From Allomuricauda sp. (GTDB lineage Bacteria; Bacteroidota; Bacteroidia; Flavobacteriales; Flavobacteriaceae), in assembly GCF_002699205.1 (NCBI RefSeq), contig NZ_PABT01000014.1, positions 62,001-126,000 on the forward strand: DNA of 64,000 bases. The letters run 5' to 3'. Below are positions 35,301-44,458 of this stretch, piece after piece. Under the pieces are notes generated by a model. That model was not told the DNA's origin and searched no databases. It saw only the letters and a list, made by a program, of their open reading frames with translations. Made by a program: the position numbers and the translations under genes. Each line of letters opens with the position of its first letter. Position 1 is the first letter of the stretch.

Positions 35301-36263
35301 ATGACCTACACAATACTTACCCTGATTTTGGTCGGGTCTATACTTTTGTTTTGGCTTTACAATTTAATGTACAATTGTTTTTCCAGGTCCTTTTGTGTTC
35401 TGAAAAACCGAAATAGCGGCTCCATTACCACAAAGGATGCATCCATTATTTCCGTGACCACCATTAAAAAAGGAAGAAAACCGTTATTGGAACTATTGGT
35501 GCTGTTCGAAAACTTTTCTGGTCATCATATCCATAGAAAAATAAGGGTGTGGGACAGTAAGCCCCAATTAAATAGGTTCGAGCCGGACAAAACTATCCCT
35601 ATTGGCCTCAATATTGCCAGAAAACCCAAAGATCCCGTATTTCTTTCACAACGGCTGTGTCGTTTTTCATTTGTGTTTGTAATTATCTGTAGTTTAAAAA
35701 CGGTTCTTTATGTTATGGGATGTTATGTTCTAATGGGTGAGGCCCTGGAAAGGGTTTTTTCTGAACCGAACAGATATGAACTTATATTTAAATCATCCAA
35801 CACTTGGCAGATAGGCGTTCTTTTTGTTGTTGTCAGTGTTTTACTATACCTGCTTTTACAAAAAATTGGGGTTTTGGTGAATGGAAAAACCATGGTTCAA
35901 AACTGGAACCTCTTGTATTACGGTATTGGGGCCACAGCAACTGTTTCAGGATACCGAAGCACAGGAACATTTGTAAAAAATAATCTCGTGGTACAGTTCC
36001 AATACACTTTTAAAGGTCAAGGTGGACAACTCGTTGAAGGAGGTGACAAAAAAGTGATGGGAAAGGGCCAATCCCCCGAAGAAACCGAACAATTAGAGGT
36101 GATGTACATTCCAAACAACCCTTCTGTTTCCCGTATTACCGACAACTTGGAGTCTATGGAGTTTAGCCGATTTCTTAATTTGCTGTTTATGATATCTGCC
36201 TTTATTTTCTCCGGAGTGTTCATCTTTTCTTTTTACCAAACGGTTTTTAACACTTGTGATTAG
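35301..36263 (+). CDS. Membrane protein with four TM segments, DUF3592-like
   Basis: This 320-residue inner-membrane protein has an N-terminal TM (YTILTLILVGSILLFWLYNL), two central TMs (FVFVIICSLKTVLYVMGCYV and IGVLFVVVSVLLYLLLQKI) and one near the C-terminus (FLNLLFMISAFIFSGVFIF). The soluble strands before the last TM (ATATVSGYRSTGTFVKNNLV, LEVMYIPNNPSVSRI) resemble DUF3592 proteins, which have no known function. ATG 35301 is used; a TTG two codons earlier is possible. No partner can be assigned from context. Confidence 0.7.
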   Translation: MTYTILTLILVGSILLFWLYNLMYNCFSRSFCVLKNRNSGSITTKDASIISVTTIKKGRKPLLELLVLFENFSGHHIHRKIRVWDSKPQLNRFEPDKTIPIGLNIARKPKDPVFLSQRLCRFSFVFVIICSLKTVLYVMGCYVLMGEALERVFSEPNRYELIFKSSNTWQIGVLFVVVSVLLYLLLQKIGVLVNGKTMVQNWNLLYYGIGATATVSGYRSTGTFVKNNLVVQFQYTFKGQGGQLVEGGDKKVMGKGQSPEETEQLEVMYIPNNPSVSRITDNLESMEFSRFLNLLFMISAFIFSGVFIFSFYQTVFNTCD

Positions 36264-36365
36264 AATTAAAAAAGATGGAATTTGTACTTGTTTTTTGGAA
36301 TAGTTATTCTCCGGATTTTTTGATAAAAAAAGTTGAAAAACATTGTTTTCGCATTTTTGGAACTG

Positions 36366-37025
36366 TTAATAATCTATTCTATAATCAATATTAATCCGGC
36401 ACAAAGTATCTTTTCTAAAGAAAAACCCCATTTCATGATTCCTTTCACAGGTAAATACAATTTTAGTGGCTGCTAACGCACCTGGGTTATCAACATCCGT
36501 GATTTTTAGAAATTCCTGTTTTGCCATACCTACTTTTACTCCTCCCAAAACAGAAAGTTTTGGGGTAGTTATATATGAAATATACCAATACCAATCCCAT
36601 CTTTCCGGAAATTCTGGAAACTCTATTTTGGTGTCTTTATAGGTAATCCTAATTACTCTGGCTTCTTCTCCAGCGTTGTCCTCCCCTGGGTTATCCTCAG
36701 GAGGGCCTTCCGTGTAAAGATGACCTCCATATTGGTCTTCAAAATATTCTACTTTAATTTCTTTACTGCCCAATAGGGTTTTGATTGCGTCTACTTCCAA
36801 TGGAAAATCGTATGGGGAATAACAGCCAATTTCAGACTCCTCGTTGTACACTCTTTCTTGAATTTCAACTGTTTTTTTCTCAACCGGTTCATTCTCATCA
36901 ATATAATAATATTGTACTGTGGAATCCATTACTTCTATCGATTGATCTTTGGTTTCTTTGTGTTTTGTGTCATTACATGCCATGCAAGTAAAAAGTAGGG
37001 CGCAGGCGATAGTGGTAAATTTCAT
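36366..37025 (-). CDS. Putative lipoprotein of unknown function
   Basis: This 219-residue protein starts MKFTTIACALLFTCMACND, a type II signal peptide with lipobox ending at the Cys of CMAC, so it should be lipid-anchored in the envelope. The mature part is acidic near the N-terminus and has aromatic strands (RWDWYWYISYITT) and a segment (KVGMAKQEFLKITDVDN) seen in many Bacteroidota lipoproteins. I do not recognise a family. ATG 37025 is chosen over one eleven codons upstream because it directly precedes the signal sequence. Confidence 0.65.
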   Translation of the reverse strand: MKFTTIACALLFTCMACNDTKHKETKDQSIEVMDSTVQYYYIDENEPVEKKTVEIQERVYNEESEIGCYSPYDFPLEVDAIKTLLGSKEIKVEYFEDQYGGHLYTEGPPEDNPGEDNAGEEARVIRITYKDTKIEFPEFPERWDWYWYISYITTPKLSVLGGVKVGMAKQEFLKITDVDNPGALAATKIVFTCERNHEMGFFFRKDTLCRINIDYRIDY

Positions 37026-37249
37026 TTTTGTAAGTTTTTGGGATTGTTCCTGCAACAATACCCAAAAAATTATTAACTCCGTTTGTCAATTGACAAAAAA
37101 GAGTGGAAAATGTTTTCTTTTTTAACAAATTAACTAGGAAGATATCTAGATCATCAGCCAAAACAGTAATTGGTCATAAAACAGGGGCTCCAAGGATTTT
37201 CTCAACATGATGATACATTAAAAAAGATAGAATAATCCTATTTTTGGGC

Positions 37250-38491
37250 ATGCAACAACTAAAGGTCTGTGAACTTTTTGCCGGGGTCGGAGGTTTTCGT
37301 TTGGGACTGGAAAACACAGGACACTACAAAGTAGTGTGGAGCAACCAATGGGAACCTTCTACCAAAACGCAGCACGCTTCCTTGGTCTACGAGGCCCGTT
37401 TTGGTTCGGAAAATCATTCCAACACCGATATAGAAACCGTGGAAACCAAAGAAATTCCAGACCATGATATTCTTGTGGGTGGTTTTCCCTGCCAAGATTA
37501 TTCCGTGGCCACATCCTTAAAAAATTCCAAGGGTCTTATCGGTAAAAAAGGGGTGCTTTGGTGGTCTATCCATCGGATTCTTTCCGAAAAAAAGAACAAA
37601 CCAAAATATCTCTTTTTAGAAAATGTAGATCGTCTTCTAAAATCGCCCTCTACACAACGGGGGCGTGATTTTGCTGTAATGCTCCGTAGTTTGTCGGATT
37701 TGGGTTATGCTGTGGAATGGCGCGTAATCAATGCGGCCGAGTATGGAATGCCTCAGCGCCGAAGGCGCGTTTTTTTTCTGGCGTATTTAAAGGGAAGCGG
37801 AATCCATTCAAAACTAAAAAAAACTCCTCCTGTCAATTGGATATTGCAGGAAGGCACTTTCTGTGATTCTTTTCCAGTTGTACAGACAACACAAAACTTG
37901 GTCTCTTTTGAGCTGGAGAAAGATTTAGTGACCTTATCCAACACTTTCAATAAAGAAAAAGGGCTTTCCCCGTTTTTAAACTCTGGTGTTTGCATTAATG
38001 GAAAAGTGACCACTTTAAAAACTTTCCCTTCTTTCGACGGCAAACGAACAGTACTGTCCGATATTTTGGAAAAGAAGGAGATTGCTCCCGAATATTATAT
38101 AGACGATGCCGATTTGCCCAAATGGGAATATTTAAAAGGCTCCAAAAAAGAAATCCGCAAGACCAAAGCTGGTTTTGAATACAATTACAGCGAGGGCAGC
38201 ATGGTTTTCCCAGATGCCCTTGATCAACCTTCCAGAACTATAATAACCGGCGAGGGCGGTAAATCCCCATCCCGGTTTAAGCACGTGGTCCAGACCCCCC
38301 AGGGACTGCGAAGACTTTTACCAGTTGAATTGGAACGGTTGAACATGTTTCCCGATAATCACACCAAATTGGATGGCATTTCTGATACCAAACGTGCCTT
38401 TTTTATGGGCAATGCACTTGTGGTCGGGATTGTGGAGAAAGTAGGTGTTTCCCTGTTCCGGAAAATAACCGAATTTGAAAAGCAATTTTAA
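37250..38491 (+). CDS. C5 cytosine DNA methyltransferase
   Basis: This 413-residue enzyme methylates cytosine in a specific DNA sequence as the modification half of a type II system. Motif I is CELFAGVGGFRLGLE (about 6-20), motif IV with catalytic Cys is VGGFPCQDYSVA (about 78-89), motif VI is FLENVDRLL, motif VIII is QRRRRVFFLAY, and motifs IX-X are PSRTIITGE and FFMGNALVVGIVEKVG. A target-recognition stretch lies between VIII and IX. ATG 37250 follows in-frame TTG 37244. The next gene begins 17 bases before its stop. Its recognition sequence cannot be read from the protein. Confidence 0.93.
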   Translation: MQQLKVCELFAGVGGFRLGLENTGHYKVVWSNQWEPSTKTQHASLVYEARFGSENHSNTDIETVETKEIPDHDILVGGFPCQDYSVATSLKNSKGLIGKKGVLWWSIHRILSEKKNKPKYLFLENVDRLLKSPSTQRGRDFAVMLRSLSDLGYAVEWRVINAAEYGMPQRRRRVFFLAYLKGSGIHSKLKKTPPVNWILQEGTFCDSFPVVQTTQNLVSFELEKDLVTLSNTFNKEKGLSPFLNSGVCINGKVTTLKTFPSFDGKRTVLSDILEKKEIAPEYYIDDADLPKWEYLKGSKKEIRKTKAGFEYNYSEGSMVFPDALDQPSRTIITGEGGKSPSRFKHVVQTPQGLRRLLPVELERLNMFPDNHTKLDGISDTKRAFFMGNALVVGIVEKVGVSLFRKITEFEKQF

Positions 38492-39083
38492 CGCTGATCT
38501 ATCCAAAGAAAAAAAACTGACCCCCTTACTGGATTCGTATTATCAAAAACACCTGAAGCATTATAGTTTTGAGCGTGTTTCCAATCTAAAAAAACAATTG
38601 TTGGGCATTGACCTTATCCTAAAGGATAATCGTTCGGAAAAGCAGTTTTTTGTGGATGAAAAGGCCCAGCTGGATTATATAAATGAAAGCTTGCCCACCT
38701 TTGCTTTTGAGTTATTTTATCAAAAAAATGGCATTCAAAGACAGGGATGGCTGTTCGATGCTTCAAAAAAGACGCATTTTTATGCATTGGTCACCAGTAT
38801 TTATTCCGATGAAGAGGATGTTTTTACATCCTGTAATATCACGATGGTAAACAGAGAAAAACTAATTTCCTATTTGCATGGTTTGGGTTTGAATAAAGAG
38901 CAATTGGAACGGGTTATTTCAAAAAATAATGATAGACACGGCAAATTGGTGTTGGATGAATTCAATCCTAAAACCGAAGGATATCTGTTTTTCTCAAGAA
39001 AAAATAAAGCGGAGCAACCTGTAAATCTAATTTTTAAGTTGGATTTTTTGATTCGGATCGGTGTGGCGAAAAGGTTGAGTTGA
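38475..39083 (+). CDS. Putative restriction endonuclease paired with the C5 methyltransferase
   Basis: This 202-residue protein is probably the nuclease partner of the methyltransferase. A PD-(D/E)XK-like pattern is suggested by GIDLIL (D46) and FFVDEKAQ (D61-E62-K63) with a hydrophobic strand between. The start is TTG 38475, inside the methyltransferase gene, with no ATG until much later; a 17-base overlap implies translational coupling, which is usual for paired R and M genes. I cannot match it to a named enzyme, so specificity and activity are inferred from context. Confidence 0.6.
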   Translation: MKSNFNADLSKEKKLTPLLDSYYQKHLKHYSFERVSNLKKQLLGIDLILKDNRSEKQFFVDEKAQLDYINESLPTFAFELFYQKNGIQRQGWLFDASKKTHFYALVTSIYSDEEDVFTSCNITMVNREKLISYLHGLGLNKEQLERVISKNNDRHGKLVLDEFNPKTEGYLFFSRKNKAEQPVNLIFKLDFLIRIGVAKRLS

Positions 39084-39140
39084 TTTTTAATACACGTTTT
39101 TATCCTTCATTCGTAGCAAATGTAGGATCACATAAATAAA

Positions 39141-39581
39141 CTACTCTTTCAACATTCTCCTATGTGGAATCCCATCTTCCAAATACTCTTCTCCAAAGGC
39201 ATTAAAACCCAAATCCGTGTAAAATTGTAGTAAATAGGTTTGTGCCGAAATCTCGATAGGCTTATTTGGAAATCTTTCATCTATTGTAGCCAAAGAGGCT
39301 TGCATAATCTGTTTGCCCAAACCATATTTACGTTGATCGTGGCGTACCACTACCCTTCCAATACTTACATTTTCAAAATAATCCCCAGGTTTAAAAATTC
39401 TGGTGTAGGCAACAATTTCATCGTTTTTAACTCCTATGACATGGAGCGCTTTTTGGTCCTTATTGTCCACGTCTTGGTACACACAGTCCTGTTCCACTAC
39501 AAAAACCTCGCTGCGGAGGCGTAAAATATGGTAGAGTTCTTCGGTGGTGAGCTGATCAAAGGTTTTTACGGATACTTGCAT
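39141..39581 (-). CDS. GNAT-family N-acetyltransferase, ElaA-type
   Basis: This 146-residue acetyltransferase starts at ATG 39581 (MQVSVKTFDQLTTEELYHIL), sharing one base with the stop of the upstream cation transporter gene (TGATG). The ElaA pattern is clear: LRSEVFVVEQDCVYQDVDNKD, then YTRIFKPGDY, then the acetyl-CoA loop IGRVVVRHDQRKYGLGKQIM, and the end FNAFGEEYLEDGIPHR. The substrate of ElaA is not established. Coupled translation with the transporter gene is likely. Confidence 0.88.
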   Translation of the reverse strand: MQVSVKTFDQLTTEELYHILRLRSEVFVVEQDCVYQDVDNKDQKALHVIGVKNDEIVAYTRIFKPGDYFENVSIGRVVVRHDQRKYGLGKQIMQASLATIDERFPNKPIEISAQTYLLQFYTDLGFNAFGEEYLEDGIPHRRMLKE

Positions 39582-40507
39582 CAATCTTGGACTATTACGC
39601 TTTTGGAATCGCATTTATCAAACTCAGGCTGGATATTCACATGGTTGATTCCATGCTTGTGGTACACGTGTTCCTCGATCTTTTCCAATATTTCATCAAA
39701 CTCTGAAAGTCGGATATCCTCTTTAAAATCAATATGGGCTTCCATGTGCACTTCCTCTTCATTGAGCTGCCAAATATGTACATGGTGTACATTTTTTACC
39801 GGTTCTATGGTACAAATAGATTCTACAATATCTTGTATAACCACGGATTTTGGGGTAAAGAGCATTAATACTTCTGTGGATTCCTTCAATAGATCATAAC
39901 CCATATAAATGAGATAAACACCTATGATCATGGTCAAGATGGCATCTACCCAAAAAATTTGAAAATACTTCATCAAAATACCCCCGATCAATACTGCCAC
40001 AGAGGCCATCATATCCGTTAGCAAATGCAAATAGGCGGATTTCATGTTCATGTTGTGGTCAGAATCCTTTTTTAACAACAGCACGCTAAAACCATTGCCA
40101 GCAATGGCAATCAAAGCCATCCATATTACAAGGTTGGACTCAATCTGCTGGGGATCCATTAATCGTTCAACGGCTTCTTTCATTAAAATAATGGCAACGA
40201 CAACCAGGGTTGCCGCATTAATAAATGCAGCCAAAATCTCGGCTCGTTTATAGCCAAAAGTTTTAAGGTTCGATGCTTTTTTTTGTCCCAGTCTTCGCGC
40301 CCAATAACTGATTACCAAAGAGAGGACATCGCTAAAATTATGCAGTGCATCGGACAGCAGGGCCAAACTTCCGGAAATCAAACCTCCGATTATTTGTCCC
40401 AATGTTATACCAATGTTCAGGAAAATGGATATTAGAAGATTTCTCCCTTTTAAGTCGGTATGGGAGTGGGAATGTCCATGATGATGGTGGCTATGATGAT
40501 GGCCCAT
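39581..40507 (-). CDS. Cation diffusion facilitator (Zn/Co/Cd efflux)
   Basis: This 308-residue inner-membrane antiporter exports divalent metals, most likely zinc, in exchange for protons. The N-terminus is strongly His-rich (MGHHHSHHHHGHSHSH), a metal-binding tail seen in CzcD/ZitB types. Six TM helices follow, with metal sites in LLSDALHNFSDV (TM2) and LHLLTDMMASVAVL (TM5), and the cytoplasmic domain has VHHVHIWQL and MEAHIDF. It is followed by ElaA with a one-base overlap, and rpiB lies five bases upstream on the same strand, so the three form an operon. Confidence 0.92.
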   Translation of the reverse strand: MGHHHSHHHHGHSHSHTDLKGRNLLISIFLNIGITLGQIIGGLISGSLALLSDALHNFSDVLSLVISYWARRLGQKKASNLKTFGYKRAEILAAFINAATLVVVAIILMKEAVERLMDPQQIESNLVIWMALIAIAGNGFSVLLLKKDSDHNMNMKSAYLHLLTDMMASVAVLIGGILMKYFQIFWVDAILTMIIGVYLIYMGYDLLKESTEVLMLFTPKSVVIQDIVESICTIEPVKNVHHVHIWQLNEEEVHMEAHIDFKEDIRLSEFDEILEKIEEHVYHKHGINHVNIQPEFDKCDSKSVIVQD

Positions 40508-40512
40508 AGGAT

Positions 40513-40944
40513 TTATCTACATGGTATTTTTTCTATTCTTCTCTCGTGTCTTCCTCCTTCAAATTCAGTATTTAAAAAAGTATCTACCATGTCCAGTGCC
40601 TGCGGAAGAGAAATAAATCGAGCTGGTAAACTTAAAATATTGGCATCGTTGTGCTCTCTTGCCAGTTGTGTAATTTCTTTGTTCCAACAAAGGGCCCCCC
40701 TAACGTTCTGGTGCTTATTAATGGTCATGCTGGCACCATTGCCACTACCGCACAGCACAATGCCCAAATCTACGTTTCCTTCAGCTACATCAGTCGCCAC
40801 AGGGTGTGCAAAATCAGGATAATCAACGCTATCGGTACTATCCGTACCATAGTTTATAACTTCAATTCCCTTTGACCTTAAAAAGCCAACTATGGCCAAT
40901 TTATAATCGGTTCCGGCGTGGTCGTTTCCTATCGCAATTTTCAT
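40513..40944 (-). CDS. rpiB: Ribose-5-phosphate isomerase B
   Basis: This 143-residue enzyme interconverts ribose-5-phosphate and ribulose-5-phosphate in the pentose phosphate pathway. It has MKIAIGNDHAG, VINYGTD, DYPDFAHPVA and the catalytic Cys in IVLCGSGNGASMTINK, then VRGALCWN and EFEGGRHERRIEKI. The length is normal. It leads a minus-strand operon with the cation facilitator and ElaA genes. On the minus strand TACCTTTG (plus 40971-40978) is an exact -7 match about 27 bases upstream. Confidence 0.94.
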   Translation of the reverse strand: MKIAIGNDHAGTDYKLAIVGFLRSKGIEVINYGTDSTDSVDYPDFAHPVATDVAEGNVDLGIVLCGSGNGASMTINKHQNVRGALCWNKEITQLAREHNDANILSLPARFISLPQALDMVDTFLNTEFEGGRHERRIEKIPCR

Positions 40945-41538
40945 GGTTCTGTATTAAAATAGATGCTTAACAAAGGTACAATATCTTTTAATGTGATGAT
41001 GTTTATAAAAACGAGGATGTTTTTGCATCTATTTAAAAAACAACCAATTAACAAATAAGGAATTTTGTTAATTATTTACAGAAAACTAATGGTAACCAGA
41101 TTTTGTTTTTTAAAAAAATAGATCATTAAAAATAATAATTTAACCTTCTGCAGATATTTCATCAAAAATTAATAGACCTATATGAGACAAATTTTAATAG
41201 TAGTTAACATTGAAAACACATTTACTTTTCAATAATTTTATGTTGACAACGGTTATTAAATACTGTGCATAAAAATCATAATCCCTTGATTTTTATAATT
41301 CTTGTTTCAGGATAAATTGTGGATAAAATCTTTTCTCTGTTCAAAGCAACTTTTATCCCAAAATGTTATTCCACATTTCAACGATCTATCATAACCACCA
41401 TTTTAATTAAATTTAAAAAAGAAGAAAAAAATATAATATTGATAATTGTTGATAAAAGTCCTTTTGTTTATGATTACTCTTCCTTTCCTTGTTGGCCAAG
41501 GATTATAATTTGTATTTTTCAAAAAAATAAGGACATTA
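40945..41538. other. AT-rich gap with DnaA-box-like 9-mers, candidate oriC
   Basis: This 594-base gap has no credible gene. TGTGCATAA (41264-41272) and TGTGGATAA (41318-41326) are exact TTATNCACA boxes on the minus strand. TGTTGATAA (41447-41455) and TGTTGACAA (41241-41249) are one- and two-mismatch versions in the same orientation. A purine/AT-rich tract at 41401-41445 could be an unwinding element. Genes diverge on both sides (rpiB leftward, rnr rightward) and rnpA, classically near oriC, is about 8 kb away. dnaA is not visible, which is common in this phylum. Confidence 0.5.
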
Positions 41539-43722
41539 ATGTCAAAGAAAAAGAAAAGAGCTGGTAGTCAGCGAAAGAATGAAATTACGAAGGGCATTTT
41601 TACCGTATTGGAAAAAGAACCGTCCAAAGCATTCAATTACAAGCAAATAGCTTCAAAATTAGGTATTACCGATACCCAGGATAGAAACTTATTGATCAAA
41701 CGTTTAGGGCAGTTAAAGGCCAGTGATCGTATTGTGGAGCCTGAACGGGGCAAATATCAAAAGAAGCCATCGTTACATACCTACTTTACTGGTAGGGTGG
41801 ATCTTACCACAAGTGGGAATGCATATATTGTTGTTGAAGAGCTGGAGGATGACATATTTGTGCAGAACAATAATTTGAACGGAGCCTTTCATGGTGATAC
41901 CGTAGAGGTGTTTATAAAACCTAGACGTAAGAGCAAGAAGATGGAAGGAGAGGTTTCCAAGGTGCTCGAGAGAAAGAAAACAACGTATGTGGGCATTGTT
42001 GACAAGCAAAAAAGTTTTGCCTTTGTCCGACCAACGGATTCCAGGATGTACACCGATATATTTATTCCACCAGAAAAGCTGAAAAAAGCAAACGATGGTG
42101 ATAAAGTATTGGTTCTTTTGGGGGATTGGCCAGATGGTGCGGATTCTCCGTATGGGGAAATTGTTGAGGTTTTGGGTAGACCTGGGGATCACAATACTGA
42201 GATCCATTCCATTTTGGCGGAGTATGGTCTTCCCCATGAGTTCCCATATGAGGTGGAACAGTTTGCCAAAACATTGGACACCAGTATAAAGGAATCAGAA
42301 ATTGCGAAGCGTAGGGATATGCGCGATGTGCTTACCTTTACCATTGATCCAAAAGATGCCAAGGATTTTGATGATGCCCTTTCCTTTCAAAAGTTGGAAA
42401 ATGGGAACTACGAAATAGGAATCCATATTGCGGATGTTTCACATTATGTGCAACCCGATACCATTTTGGAAGAAGAAGCATATAATAGGGCAACCTCGGT
42501 GTATTTGGTAGACAGAGTGGTTCCTATGTTGCCAGAGGTGTTGTCCAATAAAGCATGTTCCCTTCGTCCAAATGAGGAAAAGTATACATTTTCTGCCATT
42601 TTTGAAATGGATGATAATGCCCAATTGGTAAAACAATGGTTTGGAAGAACGGTCATTAACTCCAATGAACGATTCGCCTACGAAGAGGCACAACATATTA
42701 TTGAGACCGAACAGAACGGTATTCCAAAGGAAATTTCGATCAGGGGCGAGGCCTATGCTGTTTCTGATGAGATTGTGGATGCTATTTTAACCTTTGATAG
42801 ATTGGCAAAGATCATGCGTCAAGCACGTATGGATGCCGGGGCCATTTCATTTGATAAAATAGAGGTAAAGTTCCATCTGTCCGAGGACAATGAGCCCGTA
42901 GGTGTATATTTCAAGGAAACAAAGGATGCCAATAAACTCATTGAGGAATTTATGCTATTGGCCAATAGAAAAGTGGCCGAATTTATTGGTAAGCAGAAGA
43001 AAACATTTGTTTACCGTGTTCATGATAAACCGGATGAGGATAAATTATTGGCCCTGAATTCGGTTATTTCCAAGTTTGGACACAGCATAAACCTTAAGGA
43101 TAACAAGACCATTAATAAATCCTTGAACAAGTTATTGGAAGATGTTAAAGGGAAAAAGGAACAGAACCTTGTGGATACTTTGGCGATACGAAGTATGAGC
43201 AAAGCCATTTATACTACCGAGAACATTGGCCACTACGGATTGGGATTTGAGTATTATACACATTTTACCTCGCCCATTCGACGTTATCCAGATGTTATGG
43301 TGCACCGATTGTTACAACACTATCTGGATAAGCAAAAAATGCCAAAAGCTCTATTGTACGAAGAAAAATGCAAACATTCTTCGGATATGGAACTGTTGGC
43401 TGCCAATGCCGAACGGGATTCTGTTAAATATATGCAGATCAAATTTATGGAAGACCATAAGGATCAAGAGTTTTTGGGCGTAATTTCTGGAGTGACGGAA
43501 TGGGGAATTTATGTGGAGATTATTGAAAACAAGTGCGAGGGCATGGTTCGTATCCGGGATATCAAGGACGATTATTATGTTTTTGATGAACGGCAATATG
43601 CCATTGTCGGAGAAAGAACGAAACGTATGTACCAGTTGGGTGACGAGGTATATGTAATGGTCAAAAGTACTGATTTGGTCAAACGCCATTTGGACTTTTC
43701 ATTGATAGGTAAAAAGAAATAA
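41539..43722 (+). CDS. rnr: Ribonuclease R
   Basis: This 727-residue 3'-5' exoribonuclease degrades structured RNA. After a basic start (MSKKKKRAGSQRKNEITKG) comes a winged-helix segment (FNYKQIASKLGITDTQDRNL) and two cold-shock/OB domains. The RNB catalytic domain has the Asp cluster TIDPKDAKDFDDALSF near 269-284, GIHIADVSHYV, and HFTSPIRRYPDVMVHRLL. A C-terminal S1 domain (FLGVISGVTEWGIYVEI) and the end KRHLDFSLIGKKK follow. Length and order match the family. It lies immediately right of the candidate oriC. Confidence 0.95.
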   Translation: MSKKKKRAGSQRKNEITKGIFTVLEKEPSKAFNYKQIASKLGITDTQDRNLLIKRLGQLKASDRIVEPERGKYQKKPSLHTYFTGRVDLTTSGNAYIVVEELEDDIFVQNNNLNGAFHGDTVEVFIKPRRKSKKMEGEVSKVLERKKTTYVGIVDKQKSFAFVRPTDSRMYTDIFIPPEKLKKANDGDKVLVLLGDWPDGADSPYGEIVEVLGRPGDHNTEIHSILAEYGLPHEFPYEVEQFAKTLDTSIKESEIAKRRDMRDVLTFTIDPKDAKDFDDALSFQKLENGNYEIGIHIADVSHYVQPDTILEEEAYNRATSVYLVDRVVPMLPEVLSNKACSLRPNEEKYTFSAIFEMDDNAQLVKQWFGRTVINSNERFAYEEAQHIIETEQNGIPKEISIRGEAYAVSDEIVDAILTFDRLAKIMRQARMDAGAISFDKIEVKFHLSEDNEPVGVYFKETKDANKLIEEFMLLANRKVAEFIGKQKKTFVYRVHDKPDEDKLLALNSVISKFGHSINLKDNKTINKSLNKLLEDVKGKKEQNLVDTLAIRSMSKAIYTTENIGHYGLGFEYYTHFTSPIRRYPDVMVHRLLQHYLDKQKMPKALLYEEKCKHSSDMELLAANAERDSVKYMQIKFMEDHKDQEFLGVISGVTEWGIYVEIIENKCEGMVRIRDIKDDYYVFDERQYAIVGERTKRMYQLGDEVYVMVKSTDLVKRHLDFSLIGKKK

Positions 43723-43774
43723 TAGTACTTTGGAATAAGATTTGCTATTCTGTTGATAACCAAATTTTTATAAC

Positions 43775-44455
43775 ATGAGAGTAATTACGATTGTTATTTT
43801 TTTCCTATCACTACAATATATTGAAGCCCAAGATGCTACCTTAACCCAACATCTACAAAAGTTTACCGAAGTAAAGGGGTTTGATGGTATTTCCATTAAT
43901 CTTATCAAATCCAATGAAAATAAAGCTGTGATTACCGGAGAAAACATTGATAATGTGGCTATTGTCAATAATGATGGTATTTTGAAAATCAGGATGGAAA
44001 TTTTCAAAATATTCAGTGGGTATAGAACTTATGTGGATCTCTATCATTCTGAAGAACTTGTGGTAATCGATGTTAATGAAGATGCAAGAATTTCCTCGGA
44101 TGATACTTATGTGCAAGATGTTTTGGAACTTAAGGCACAGGAGGGAGGCGAGTTGGAAATCAATTGCGAACTGGACCAACTTTTGGTCAAAGCTGTTTCT
44201 GGAGGAAAAATATTTACGGGTGGATTTTCCAATACCCAAGATATTATTATCAATACCGGTGGTGCTTATAATGGAAGAAACTTTAAAACAAAATTTACCA
44301 CAATAAGTGTAAATGCCGGAGGAAATGCTGAAATTTATGCATCAGACTACGTAAAGGCCAATGTAAAGGCTGGTGGAGAGGTATTGGTGTATGGAGATCC
44401 AAAAAAAATGGACGAGCACACCCTTTTCGGTGGTAAAATTAAAAGAATGCATTAA
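43775..44455 (+). CDS. GIN-domain (DUF2807) secreted protein
   Basis: This 226-residue protein has a signal peptide (MRVITIVIFFLSLQYIEAQ) and a DUF2807/GIN-domain right-handed beta-helix: repeats of short strands such as FDGISINLIKSNENKAVITG, DVLELKAQEGGELEI, VSGGKIFTGGFSN and ISVNAGGNAEIYASD. Bacteroidota contain many of these envelope proteins, and a function has not been set. It is followed three bases later by the LysE-type exporter gene, so the two are cotranscribed. Confidence 0.85.
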   Translation: MRVITIVIFFLSLQYIEAQDATLTQHLQKFTEVKGFDGISINLIKSNENKAVITGENIDNVAIVNNDGILKIRMEIFKIFSGYRTYVDLYHSEELVVIDVNEDARISSDDTYVQDVLELKAQEGGELEINCELDQLLVKAVSGGKIFTGGFSNTQDIIINTGGAYNGRNFKTKFTTISVNAGGNAEIYASDYVKANVKAGGEVLVYGDPKKMDEHTLFGGKIKRMH

Positions 44456-44458
44456 AAA

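Noticed and set aside
41319-41567. Plus-strand frame of 82 codons in the rpiB-rnr gap
   Set aside because: AT-rich low-complexity translation overlapping the start of rnr; the DnaA-box-like repeats explain the region better.
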